Source of the DNA: UCB3 sp964415605
GTDB taxonomy: Bacteria > Chloroflexota > Anaerolineae > Epilineales > Epilineaceae
NCBI GenBank assembly: GCA_964415605.1
Contig: CAYQBA010000035.1
Location: 1 to 29,586, forward strand
DNA length: 29,586 nt
Reading direction: 5' to 3'
The number at the start of each line of letters is the position of its first letter. Positions within the stretch are counted from its first letter, which is position 1. Below the pieces are notes generated by a model that saw only the letters and a program-made list of their open reading frames with translations, had not been told where the DNA came from and made no database searches. This document shows positions 17,295 through 25,362 of this stretch, piece after piece. The translations under genes were made by a program, and so were the position numbers.

Positions 17295-18548
17295 ATGTCA
17301 TTGCCTGACCACACCATCGAGCCCGCCATCCGGCGCCGGCTGCAGGGCCGCGAGCCGATCGAGCTCGTGATCGGCCTGCCGACCTACAAGAACAGCCGGA
17401 CCATCGCCAACGTGATCACCGCCCTGACGCAGGGCGTCGAAGCGCACTTCCCCGGGCTGCGAGCGCTGATCGTGGTCTCGGACGGCGGCTCGACCGACGA
17501 GACGCTGGACGTGGCGCGCGCGACGGCGCTGCCGCCGTCCGCCAGCCTCATCACGATGCAGTACCTCGGCGGGAACGGCAAGGGCAGCGCCATCCGGTCG
17601 GTGATGGAGATCGCCGAGCTGGCCCGCGCCCGGGCCTGCGCCATCGTCGACGCCGACGTGCGGTCGATCAATCCCACGTGGATCGAGCGCCTCTTCGGCC
17701 CGATCCTGGCCGACGAGGCGGACTTCGTCAGCCCGTACTACACCCGCGATCGGCACGAGGTCACGATCAACGACATGATCGCCTATCCGCTGACCCGCGC
17801 CCTCTACGGGCGCGACGTGCGCCAGCCGCTGGGCGGCGAGGTGGCGATGTCGCCGCTGGCGTGGCGGACCTTCATCAACCGCGACGTCTGGGAGACCGAC
17901 GTCGCACGGTTCGGGATCCACATCTGGATGGTGACGCTGGCGATCAATGCCGGCTGGCGCCTGTATCAGGCGCCGCTCGGGACCAAGACCCACGACTACA
18001 AGGACCCGACGGTGGGCTTCGAGCCCAAGTTCATGCAGATCGTCGGCACGTTGTTCCGGCTCATGTCGATCCATCGGCGGGTGTGGCCGGACGTGCGGGT
18101 CGTGCTCCCGGTCCCGACCTGGGGCGAGGTGCACTACCTCGATCCCGAGCCGGTGCCGACGACCCGGCAGACACTGTGGGACGGCTTCCTCAAGGGCGTC
18201 AAGCGTTACCGCCGCAACCTCGACCACATCCTCGAGACCGACCAGCGGCAGCTGCTCAAGACGCTGGTCGCCGACGACTCGATCGGCCTGCCGGCCGATG
18301 CCTGGGCGCGCATGGTCATGGACTTCGCGGTGGTCTACAACCGCGGCGAGGGCGATCCCGACAAGGTCGCGCTGTCGCTCCTGCCGCTGTACTACGCGCG
18401 CAAGGCCACGCTCCTGCGGCAGCTCGAGGGGCAGCCGTGGACCGCGGTGGAGGACGCCATCCGCGAGCAGTGCGACGCGTTCTTCCAGATGAAGACCTAC
18501 CTGGCGCGCCGGTGGGTGTCGTACCTGCCGTGGCTGACGGCGCCGTAA
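17295..18548 (+). CDS. GT-A glycosyltransferase resembling glucosyl-/mannosyl-glycerate synthases
   Basis: The 417-residue cytoplasmic protein begins with a GT-A nucleotide-sugar fold: VIGLPTYKNSRTIANVITAL, VVSDGGSTDETLD, GGNGKGSAIRS and a D-x-D metal motif at D119-A-D121 (IVDADVRS). The acceptor-side block (YGRDVRQPLGGEVAMSPL, TDVARFGIHIWMV, THDYKDPTVGFEPKFMQ) recalls GpgS/mannosylglycerate-synthase-like enzymes. Those make compatible solutes or the starters of methylglucose polysaccharides. The C-terminal ~150 residues are helical and not recognised. ATG 17295 has GGAGG at 17282-17286, 8 nt upstream. It lies 48 nt after the binding-protein gene and 16 nt before a response regulator, so all three may be co-transcribed. 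The sugar specificity is inferred only from resemblance. Confidence 0.82.
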   Translation: MSLPDHTIEPAIRRRLQGREPIELVIGLPTYKNSRTIANVITALTQGVEAHFPGLRALIVVSDGGSTDETLDVARATALPPSASLITMQYLGGNGKGSAIRSVMEIAELARARACAIVDADVRSINPTWIERLFGPILADEADFVSPYYTRDRHEVTINDMIAYPLTRALYGRDVRQPLGGEVAMSPLAWRTFINRDVWETDVARFGIHIWMVTLAINAGWRLYQAPLGTKTHDYKDPTVGFEPKFMQIVGTLFRLMSIHRRVWPDVRVVLPVPTWGEVHYLDPEPVPTTRQTLWDGFLKGVKRYRRNLDHILETDQRQLLKTLVADDSIGLPADAWARMVMDFAVVYNRGEGDPDKVALSLLPLYYARKATLLRQLEGQPWTAVEDAIREQCDAFFQMKTYLARRWVSYLPWLTAP

Positions 18549-18564
18549 GGCCCGGGTCCAAGGC

Positions 18565-19284
18565 ATGGGCCGGCACGACACGCGCCTCCTGATCATCGAC
18601 GACGACGCGCGCCTGACGGACGCGATGACGGTCTTCCTCGCGCGGCGGGGCTACGACGTCGACGTGGCGCATTCCGGAGCCGATGGCCTTGCGCGTTTCG
18701 CGGGCCGCCCGCCCCACCTCGTCATCCTCGACGTGATGATGCCGGGGATGGACGGCTGGGACGTGTGCCGGCGCCTCCGGGCGCAGGCCAACGTGCCCAT
18801 CATCATGCTGACGGCGCGGGACAGCGAGAACGACCGGGTGATGGGCCTGCGCATGGGCGCCGACGACTACGTGACCAAGCCGTTCAGCTTGAAGGAGCTC
18901 GAGGCGCGCGTCGAGGCGGTGCTCCGGCGGGCCCAGACGCCGCCGGCGCCGTCGCTGGTGATCCACGACGACGGCTACCTGCGCCTCGAGACCGGGAGCA
19001 TGCAGGTCACGGCGGCGGGCAAGCCGGTGCGGTTGACCGCCACCGAGCGCCGGCTGCTGTTCCTCCTGGCGCAGAACGCGGAGCGCGTGGTGACGATCGA
19101 CGAGATCCTGCGCCAGGTGTGGGGGCCGGAATACGACGGGCAGTCCGACTACGTCAAGCTTTACGTGTGGCGCCTGCGGCAGAAAGTGGAGCCCGACCCC
19201 GCCGCGCCGCGGTACGTCCAGACCGAGCGGGGGCTCGGTTACCGGTTCGTGGGCCAGGCATCGGCGCCGCCGCCGGCTCTTTAG
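18565..19284 (+). CDS. OmpR/PhoB-type response regulator
   Basis: The 239-residue protein has an N-terminal receiver domain with the acidic pocket DDD at 12-14, phosphoacceptor D56 (ILDVMMPGMDGW), T83 (MLTARD) and K105 (TKPFSLKEL). A winged-helix DNA-binding domain of the OmpR/PhoB kind follows (LTATERRLLFLLAQN, VKLYVWRLRQKVEPDP, TERGLGYRF). All residues needed for phosphorylation are present. No histidine kinase gene is next to it, so its partner is elsewhere. It begins 16 nt after the glycosyltransferase stop with only a weak ribosome-binding site, suggesting coupling to that gene. It may regulate the envelope genes upstream; that is inference. Confidence 0.93.
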   Translation: MGRHDTRLLIIDDDARLTDAMTVFLARRGYDVDVAHSGADGLARFAGRPPHLVILDVMMPGMDGWDVCRRLRAQANVPIIMLTARDSENDRVMGLRMGADDYVTKPFSLKELEARVEAVLRRAQTPPAPSLVIHDDGYLRLETGSMQVTAAGKPVRLTATERRLLFLLAQNAERVVTIDEILRQVWGPEYDGQSDYVKLYVWRLRQKVEPDPAAPRYVQTERGLGYRFVGQASAPPPAL

Positions 19285-19290
19285 CCGTAC

Positions 19291-19383
19291 GGTAACAAGT
19301 CAAGGGGTTGGCGGAGGCGGTCAACCGTGTCATCTTGGTCGGCGGGTGAATTGACACTGCCGCCAAGCCCTTAACTTGTCACC
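19291..19383. repeat. 24-bp inverted repeat (21/24) between convergent genes
   Basis: 19291-19314 (GGTAACAAGTCAAGGGG...) and the reverse complement of 19360-19383 agree at 21 of 24 positions, with a 45-nt spacer. It starts 7 nt after the response-regulator stop, and the convergent ferredoxin gene ends 79 nt beyond it. The likely role is a bidirectional terminator with no T-tract, but the arms also look like paired regulator half-sites. Confidence 0.7.
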
Positions 19384-19461
19384 GATGCCTTTAGCCGGTG
19401 CGTCGCGGTTCGATTGCGCCGTGCCGAGGGCCGATCGCCCGGCACGGTGCGCGCCGCGGCA

Positions 19462-19758
19462 TCAGCGAGGGCGCCGCTCCACCTCGAGGTCGAACGGGTA
19501 GTAGCCGGGCCCGGAGGTGAAGTAGTCCGCGTTGAGCTGCGTCGTGTGCTGCTGGTCGTCCGGCACCTCGAACTCGGGGAAGATCGCTTCCGGCGGGCAC
19601 ACCGGCACGCAGGCGCCGCAATCGATGCAGACATCCGGATCGATGTAGAAGAGCGGCCATTGGGGATCGTCCTTCGGGCCGGGCACGATGCAGTCGACCG
19701 GGCAGACCTCGACACAATCTCCCTCGCGCGTGCACAGCTCCGTGATGACGTAGGTCAT
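19462..19758 (-). CDS. Dicluster ferredoxin
   Basis: The 98-residue electron carrier has two Fe-S cysteine sets: C9, C15, C19 and C23 (CTREGDCVEVCPVDC), then C44, C47, C50 and C54 (CIDCGACVPVCP). The arrangement is that of FdxA-like ferredoxins. The first loop (C9 to C15) is two residues shorter than in typical 7Fe proteins, so I leave open whether it carries [3Fe-4S][4Fe-4S] or two [4Fe-4S] clusters. AGGGG on the minus strand, 8 nt before the ATG, serves as ribosome-binding site. The C-terminal ~40 residues (DDQQHTTQLNADYFTSGPGY) are an extension of the kind seen in related proteins. It lies downstream of ruvA on the same strand with a 153-nt gap that contains a GC-rich dyad (19806-19842). 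Confidence 0.92.
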   Translation of the reverse strand: MTYVITELCTREGDCVEVCPVDCIVPGPKDDPQWPLFYIDPDVCIDCGACVPVCPPEAIFPEFEVPDDQQHTTQLNADYFTSGPGYYPFDLEVERRPR

Positions 19759-19911
19759 GCGTTATACCCCTGGTGGGATCAATCGGTGGCATTGGATGGT
19801 CGCGCGATCGTCGGCCGCGCCGGCACGTCGCGCCGGCCGATCATCGCCGGCGCATAGTCTAGCGCAAGATCGCGGCGGGGGCCATGCCCGTGCGCGCGCC
19901 ACCCCGGACGA

Positions 19912-20514
19912 TCAGCGCGACAGCACCCGCAGCGCGGCGACGATCCGGTCTTCCAGCGCGGCGTCGGCGGCGAGGCCGGCGGTCGCCAGCGCGGTGCGTG
20001 CCTCGCCGCGCGTGTAGCCCAGGGCGAGCAGCGCGGCGACGGCGTCGGCGTCTTCCGCCGCCCGCGCGTCATGCGCCGCGAACCCGCCCGCCGGGCGCGC
20101 GACGATCCCCTGCGCCTCGAGCTTGGCCTTGAGGTCGAGCACGATGCGCTGCGCCGTCTTGCGCCCGATGCCGGGCGCTTCCGTCAGCCGGGTGACGTCC
20201 TCGGCGACGATGGCCTGCTCGACGGTGGACGGCTCGAAGGTCGAGAGGATCGCCAACGCGGCGCGCGGGCCGATGCCGCTGACGGTCAGGAGCAGGCGAA
20301 AGAGGGCCACCGCCGCCGGGTCGGTGGCGCCGAAGAGCTCCATCTCGTTCTCGCGCACGTGGAGGTACGTGTGGAGGGTCACGACCTTGCCGACGGGCGC
20401 CAGGTCGGCGACGAGCGTCGCGGGGACGTGCACGCGATAGCCGATGCCGCCGACGTCGACCACGACGGCACCGTCTTCGAGGGCCACGACATGGCCGTGC
20501 AAGCGGGCGATCAT
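19912..20514 (-). CDS. ruvA: Holliday junction branch migration protein RuvA
   Basis: RuvA binds Holliday junctions as a tetramer and loads the RuvB motor. The 200-residue protein has the usual three domains. These are an OB fold (MIARLHGHVVALEDGAVVVD, GIGYRVHVP, TYLHVRENEMELFG), tandem helix-hairpin-helix motifs (VSGIGPRAALAILS, APGIGRKTAQRIVLDLKAKL), and the small RuvB-contacting domain III (DAVAALLALGYTRGEARTAL). No ruvB or ruvC is adjacent. The minus-strand -10 TATAAT ends only 8 nt before the ATG, so the mRNA is probably leaderless or nearly so. Confidence 0.96.
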   Translation of the reverse strand: MIARLHGHVVALEDGAVVVDVGGIGYRVHVPATLVADLAPVGKVVTLHTYLHVRENEMELFGATDPAAVALFRLLLTVSGIGPRAALAILSTFEPSTVEQAIVAEDVTRLTEAPGIGRKTAQRIVLDLKAKLEAQGIVARPAGGFAAHDARAAEDADAVAALLALGYTRGEARTALATAGLAADAALEDRIVAALRVLSR

Positions 20515-20522
20515 GAGCGCGG

Positions 20523-20528
20523 ATTATA
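20523..20528 (-). promoter_or_regulatory. -10 element of ruvA
   Basis: A perfect TATAAT on the minus strand with 8 nt to the ruvA ATG. The expected start site falls within about 0-3 nt of the ATG, which predicts a leaderless transcript. A -35 is not clear. Confidence 0.55.
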
Positions 20529-20567
20529 ACACGCGATCACCACGGCGGTGGCGGTAGGACAACGTGC

Positions 20568-20596
20568 TTGACGGCATGCGGACGCACGATTACCAT
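20568..20596 (+). promoter_or_regulatory. Promoter of the sigma factor gene
   Basis: TTGACG (20568-20573), a 17-nt spacer and TACCAT (20591-20596). The -35 is strong and the -10 weak. The leader to ATG 20709 would be about 105 nt. It is divergent from the ruvA promoter. Confidence 0.5.
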
Positions 20597-20708
20597 ATGG
20601 TGGAAATCAATGCGGAGTGACTGAGAGCAAGATGCGGCCGCGGCAGCGTTTGGCGCCCGCGCCGGTGGACCGATCGGTTGTGTTCGCAGTGAGGAACGAG
20701 GACCGCCG

Positions 20709-21887
20709 ATGATGCTTGACGACACCGCTCAAGGCACCGTCTCGGATGCGCTCGAGCAGCTCGTGGTGCTGGGCCGCGGGCGCGGCTTCGTAACCGACCG
20801 CGACGTGCTGGCGTGCTGCCCCGATGCGGAGGACGAGCCGGTTTTGATGGTCCGGTTCACGCGCGCGCTCGAAGCCCTCGACATCGAGATCGTGCCGGAA
20901 GCGGCCGACGAAGAAGCCGCAGACGCCTTCGGGTCCGATCCACGCCCGGCGATGGGCGATGGGTACCAGGGGCTCGACGGGATCGACAGCGACGACACCG
21001 TCAGCCTCTACTTCAAGGAAGCCGCCTCGGTGCCGCTCCTGACCCGCGACGAGGAGGTGGCGCTGGCCATCCGGATCGCGCGCGGCCGCAGCGCGCACGC
21101 CGGCCTGCCGCCGGACGGCGCGCCCGATGCCCGGCACGAGGCGGCCCGGGCGTGGCTGGACGGCCAGCTCGCATGGGAGCACCTCGTTCGGGCCAACAGC
21201 CGGCTGGTCATCAGCATGGCCAAGAAGTATCGCGGGCAGGGTGTTCCGTTCCTGGACCTGATCCAGGAAGGCAACGTCGGGCTGATGAAGGCGGCCGACA
21301 AGTTCGATCACGAGCGCGGCTTCAAGTTCAGCACCTACGCCACGTGGTGGGTCCGCCAGGCCATCACGCGCGCCCTGGCCAACCAGGGCCGCACGATCCG
21401 CGTGCCGGTCCACATGAGCGACCGGATCCGCAAGCTCTTCGCCATCGCGCAGATCCTGGAGCAGGATCTCGGCCATACGCCGACGGCATCCGAGATCGCA
21501 ACGCGGATGAAGCTGCCCGAGGCCAAGGTCGAGCAGATCCTGCGCGTGGCCCGCCGCAGCATCTCGCTCGAGGAGCCGGCCGGCGACGACCACGATGCCG
21601 AGCTGGGCCACTTCGTCGAAGACGCGCAGGCGCCCGACCCGCTGGCCGAGACAACCTACCAGCTGTTGCACGACGAGCTCGACGATCTCCTGGAGTGCCT
21701 GACCGCGCGGGAGGCGCGGATCATCCGGCTGCGCTACGGTCTCGACGACGGCCGGACACACACGCTCAAGGAGGTTGGCCGGAAGTTCAACCTGACCCGC
21801 GAGCGCATCCGCCAGATCGAGCAGGACGCGCTCGCCAAGCTCCGCCATCCGGGGCGCAGCGCCCGGCTCATGAACTACCTGCGGTAG
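20709..21887 (+). CDS. RNA polymerase sigma factor, primary (RpoD/SigA) type
   Basis: The 392-residue sigma-70 family protein has these regions in order. A short region-1.1-like N-terminus is followed by region 1.2 (DTVSLYFKEAASVPLLTRDE) and region 2 (LVRANSRLVISMAKKYRGQG, DLIQEGNVGLMKAADKFD, FSTYATWWVRQAITRA). Next come region 3 (RTIRVPVHMSDRIRKL, PTASEIATRM) and region 4 with its helix-turn-helix (HTLKEVGRKFNLTRERIRQ). A ~25-residue insertion rich in Ala/Pro/His (GRSAHAGLPPDGAPDARHEA) sits between 1.2 and 2.1 instead of the long non-conserved region of proteobacterial RpoD. All four regions are intact, so it should direct core polymerase to housekeeping promoters. Chloroflexota often carry several SigA-like proteins, so I leave the symbol blank. 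ATG 20709 or 20712 follows GAGGA at 20698-20702. Confidence 0.94.
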   Translation: MMLDDTAQGTVSDALEQLVVLGRGRGFVTDRDVLACCPDAEDEPVLMVRFTRALEALDIEIVPEAADEEAADAFGSDPRPAMGDGYQGLDGIDSDDTVSLYFKEAASVPLLTRDEEVALAIRIARGRSAHAGLPPDGAPDARHEAARAWLDGQLAWEHLVRANSRLVISMAKKYRGQGVPFLDLIQEGNVGLMKAADKFDHERGFKFSTYATWWVRQAITRALANQGRTIRVPVHMSDRIRKLFAIAQILEQDLGHTPTASEIATRMKLPEAKVEQILRVARRSISLEEPAGDDHDAELGHFVEDAQAPDPLAETTYQLLHDELDDLLECLTAREARIIRLRYGLDDGRTHTLKEVGRKFNLTRERIRQIEQDALAKLRHPGRSARLMNYLR

Positions 21888-22131
21888 CCGTCCCTGCGTC
21901 CCGTCTCGGGCCGGCGCGGGCGGCGTCGCGGCGATCGCGCGTCCGTGGGAGGGGATCTCTAACCCTTCCGCGGCGCCGGCCGTTATGCTCGCCGTGAACG
22001 ACGGCTCCCGGCAAACGAACCGCCCCGCACACACGGCATGGCGCGGGCACCGGCCAGAAGCGCCGGCCGCGGCGCGCGGCCAACCCTGAATCAACCCGTT
22101 CACACATCAAGGCAAGCGAAAGGAGGGCGCT

Positions 22132-23733
22132 GTGGACCTGTCCAGGCGTCAGTTCGTACAAGTCGGCGGCGCCGCGGCGGCGGCCGCGGCCGCACCAGGG
22201 TTGACCGGCACCGACCTGGCCGCGCGACCACCGCTGGGTTGGGCCGCCCGGATGGCGGCCGACATGCCGAAGCCGGACCTGCCGGCGCTCCTCTACAACC
22301 GCGCCGCGTTTGGCCCGCGCCCAGGGGACGTCGAGCGCGTGCGGGCGATGAAGCAGCCCTACGACTGGGTCGAAGAACAGCTCGACCACACCGCCATCGA
22401 CGACAGCGCGGTTGACCAGGCCCTCTCGCGCCTGCCGACCCTGTCGATGACCCCACGCCAGCTGCTCAACTACGGCATGAACCGCGGCCAGATGGTCGAG
22501 GAGCTCCGGCTGGCCACGATCTATCGCCAGGTGTTCAGCCGACGCCAGCTGTTCGAGGTGATGGTCGATTTCTGGAGCGACCACCTCTCGATCTACCACC
22601 CGACCGATTTCTGCGAATACTTCAAGACGGTCGACGACCGGGACGTCATCCGCAAGCATGCGCTCGGCCGGTTCCAGGATCTGCTCACTGCGTCGGCCAA
22701 GAGCCCGGCGATGCTCAACTTCCTCAACAACGACGCGAGCCGCGTGAACAACGTCAACGAGAACTACGCGCGCGAGATCATGGAGCTCCACACCCTCGGC
22801 GTGGCCGTCGACGGCGTCCCGTACACCGAGCAGGACGTCAAGGAGGTCGCCAAGTGCTTCACCGGCTGGGCCTGGACGTTCCAGGAGACCAGCCCCCGCC
22901 GCGGCGAGTTCGAGTTCCGCCAGGATTGGCACGACAACGGGTCCAAGGAAGTGCTCGGCCAGTTCATCGGCCCGGGCTACTATCTCGAGGACGGCCAGTT
23001 CGTCATCGACATCCTGTGCCACCACGAGGCGACAAGCCGGTTCCTGGCCACCAAGCTCGTCCGCCGCTTCGTCACCGACGACCCGGCCGGCCAGACGCCG
23101 GAGCTGGTGGCGCGCGTCGCCGAGACATACCGGCGCACCGACGGCGACATCAAGGAGATGCTCCACGCCATCCTGACGTCGCCCGAGTTCGCGAGCTCGT
23201 TCGCCGATTTTGGCGGCCGCCTGTCGCGCCCCAACGATCTGGTGGCGCGCTCGCTGCGCGCGGTCGACGCGCAGCCCGAGAGCTTTCCGACGGACTACCG
23301 CAACAACGCGGTGTATAACCGACTGCGCTACACGCTGCAATCGATGGGCCAGCTCCCGTTCTACTGGCCGACCCCGGACGGCTATCCCGACGTCAAGGAC
23401 GCGTGGGGGTCCAGCATCGGCATGCTGACGCGCTGGAACTTCGGGCTGGCGCTGTGCGGGGCCGGCAGCGGCGGGGCGTTCGGCGGCGAGCTGATCCCGG
23501 GCTTCAAGCCGGACCGGCAGACGCCGGCGGACCGCACCACGGCCGGGGCCGTGGTGGACTTCTGGGTGGAGCGCCTGCTGCACCGCCCGGTCCTGGACGC
23601 CGATCGCGCCCTGCTCGTCGGCTACCTGACGAACGGCGGGAACGCGTCGACGCCGCGCACCGCCGCCCTCGACCAGCGCATGCCGGAGCTGATCGCCCTC
23701 ATCCTCGACAGCCCGTACTTCCAGTGGCGCTAG
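22132..23733 (+). CDS. DUF1800 family protein, twin-arginine exported
   Basis: The 533-residue product starts with GTG 22132, preceded by AGGAGG at 22121-22126. Its N-terminus DLSRRQFVQVGGAAAAAAAA is a Tat-type signal (S-R-R-x-F followed by a small-residue hydrophobic stretch), so it is probably exported folded. The body matches DUF1800: LLYNRAAFGPRPGDVERV, FEVMVDFWSDHLSIY, NNVNENYAREIMELHTLGV, EVAKCFTGW, FLATKLVRRFV, and a late LPFYWPTPDGYPD. The family is of unknown biochemical role and is repeatedly found next to DUF1501, as here (21 nt to the next gene). I see no catalytic motif I can name. The 244-nt gap before it has only a weak possible -10 (TATGCT, 21984-21989). Confidence 0.92.
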   Translation: MDLSRRQFVQVGGAAAAAAAAPGLTGTDLAARPPLGWAARMAADMPKPDLPALLYNRAAFGPRPGDVERVRAMKQPYDWVEEQLDHTAIDDSAVDQALSRLPTLSMTPRQLLNYGMNRGQMVEELRLATIYRQVFSRRQLFEVMVDFWSDHLSIYHPTDFCEYFKTVDDRDVIRKHALGRFQDLLTASAKSPAMLNFLNNDASRVNNVNENYAREIMELHTLGVAVDGVPYTEQDVKEVAKCFTGWAWTFQETSPRRGEFEFRQDWHDNGSKEVLGQFIGPGYYLEDGQFVIDILCHHEATSRFLATKLVRRFVTDDPAGQTPELVARVAETYRRTDGDIKEMLHAILTSPEFASSFADFGGRLSRPNDLVARSLRAVDAQPESFPTDYRNNAVYNRLRYTLQSMGQLPFYWPTPDGYPDVKDAWGSSIGMLTRWNFGLALCGAGSGGAFGGELIPGFKPDRQTPADRTTAGAVVDFWVERLLHRPVLDADRALLVGYLTNGGNASTPRTAALDQRMPELIALILDSPYFQWR

Positions 23734-23754
23734 GCCGCCCTCAAGGAGCTTCCC

Positions 23755-25203
23755 ATGTTGATCACACGACGCACGTTGTTCGAGAGCGGCAGCCTGATGG
23801 CACTGGGGTCGGCGGTCTGGCCGCGCTGGATGCCACGGCTGGTGTTCCGCAAGGACGGGACCAACCCGACGGGCGACATCCTGGTGGTGGTGTTCGCCCG
23901 CGGCGGCTACGACGGCCTGAACATGCTCATCCCGTACGGTGAGGAAGGCAACTACTTCAACCGCCGCCGCAACATCGCCATCCCCGCGCCGGACAGCACG
24001 GCGACCCGCAAGGGCGTCAACCTCGACGGCTTCTACGGGATGCACCCGGCATTGGCGCTGCCGGACGAAGGCCGCTGGAAGCAATGGTACGACGAGGGCC
24101 TCCTGGCGATGGTGCACGGCGTGGCCATGAAGGACGAGACGCGCAGCCACTTCGACGCGATGGACTTCATGGAGCGCGGCACGCCCGGCGAGAAGACCCG
24201 CCCCGACGGCTGGCTCGGGCGGCACCTGGCCACGGTGGCCACGAGCAACGGCTCGCCGTTCCGGGCGGTCGGCCTCGGCACGCAGCTCCAGGCCAGCCTG
24301 CGCGGCCCCGTGCCGGCCGTGGCGCTCCAGAGCATCGCGGAGTTCCACCTGCAGGGCCGCCAGGCCGAGATCGCCCGCTTCCAACAGCATCTCCAGAGCC
24401 TCTACAGCGGCGAGGGCTGGCTCGACGGCCAGGGCCAGTCGACGTTCAGCGCCCTGGATCTGCTCCAGAAGAGCGTCACTCCCGGTGCGTACCGGCCGAG
24501 CAACGGCGCGGACTACGCGCCCGCGCTCGGCTTCGGCACCGGCCTGGCGCAGGTGGCGCAGCTGGTCAAGGCCGACGTCGGGCTCGAGGTGGCCTGCGTC
24601 GACATCGGCGGCTGGGACACCCACGCGAACCAGGTGAACGCCGACGACCCGGCCGAGGGCAACCACGCCAACCTGCTGCGCTACCTGTCGAAGGGCATCA
24701 CGGCGTTCATCACCGACCTGCGCGACCACTTCGACCCCCGCGACACCGGCAAGCAGGGCATCACCATCATGGTGATGAGCGAGTTCGGCCGGCGGGCCGG
24801 GCAGAACGGCAGCATGGGCACCGACCACGGGCACGGCAACGTGATGTTCGTGTTCGGCCGCGGCGTGAACGGCGGCAAGGTCTACGGGCGCTGGCCGGGC
24901 CTGGCGGACGACAAGCTCAACCGCGGCGACCTGGACATGACCACGGAATACCGCGACGTCCTCGGCGAGGTGCTGAGCAAGCGGGCCAACAACGCTCAGG
25001 TCAGCGAGGTGTTCCCGGGCCACGCGTTCAGCTTCCTGGGCCTGGTGCGCAAGGACGCCGGCACCGTGCCGACCCCGGTGGAGCCCACGGCCACGCCGGT
25101 GCCGTCGAACACGCCGGCGCCCACGGTCGCCCCGTCGGCGACGGTGCCGCCCACGGCGCCGACCCGCAAGATCTACCTGCCGTGGACGACCAACGGGAGC
25201 TGA
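23755..25203 (+). CDS. DUF1501 family exported protein with C-terminal IYLPW tail
   Basis: The 482-residue protein has an N-terminal ITRRTLFESGSLMALGSAVW, a twin-arginine-like signal. DUF1501 proteins have a sulfatase/alkaline-phosphatase-like fold; visible blocks are VVVFARGGYDGLNMLIPYG, CVDIGGWDTHANQ and SEFGRRAGQNGSMGTDHGHG, where metal ligands would sit. The last ~60 residues are a Pro/Thr/Val linker (PTPVEPTATPVPSNTP...) ending RKIYLPWTTNGS. I associate this kind of tail with exported Chloroflexota proteins and suspect it is a surface-attachment or sorting signal, though that is not established. It is co-transcribed with the DUF1800 gene, and the pair probably forms one extracytoplasmic complex. 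A 14-bp hairpin follows. Confidence 0.92.
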   Translation: MLITRRTLFESGSLMALGSAVWPRWMPRLVFRKDGTNPTGDILVVVFARGGYDGLNMLIPYGEEGNYFNRRRNIAIPAPDSTATRKGVNLDGFYGMHPALALPDEGRWKQWYDEGLLAMVHGVAMKDETRSHFDAMDFMERGTPGEKTRPDGWLGRHLATVATSNGSPFRAVGLGTQLQASLRGPVPAVALQSIAEFHLQGRQAEIARFQQHLQSLYSGEGWLDGQGQSTFSALDLLQKSVTPGAYRPSNGADYAPALGFGTGLAQVAQLVKADVGLEVACVDIGGWDTHANQVNADDPAEGNHANLLRYLSKGITAFITDLRDHFDPRDTGKQGITIMVMSEFGRRAGQNGSMGTDHGHGNVMFVFGRGVNGGKVYGRWPGLADDKLNRGDLDMTTEYRDVLGEVLSKRANNAQVSEVFPGHAFSFLGLVRKDAGTVPTPVEPTATPVPSNTPAPTVAPSATVPPTAPTRKIYLPWTTNGS

Positions 25204-25286
25204 TCGGCCGGTGTGCCACCTGACCGGGCACGGCTGAACGGGCACGCCCCGCCGATGTCGCGATCGGGGCCGCCCATCGAGATCAT

Positions 25287-25319
25287 CCGCCCCGCCTTCC
25301 CGCGTGGAAGGCGGGGCGG
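25287..25319. terminator. Bidirectional hairpin between convergent genes
   Basis: A perfect 14-bp stem (25287-25300 with 25306-25319) over a 5-nt loop lies between the DUF1501 stop and the convergent exonuclease stop. There is no T-tract on either side. Its position suggests it ends both transcripts. Confidence 0.65.
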
Positions 25320-25362
25320 TGTCGTCCACGCGGCCGCGCGCCGCCGCGCGGGCGGCCGCGGC

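Noticed and set aside
19291..19383. MITE or transposon end pair
   Set aside because: I found no clear target-site duplication flanking the arms, and the arms lie neatly between two convergent stops.
19761..19766. TATAAC as -10 box of the ferredoxin gene
   Set aside because: It ends only 2 nt before the ATG, too close for a start upstream of the gene. The AGGGG just upstream of it is a good ribosome-binding site instead.
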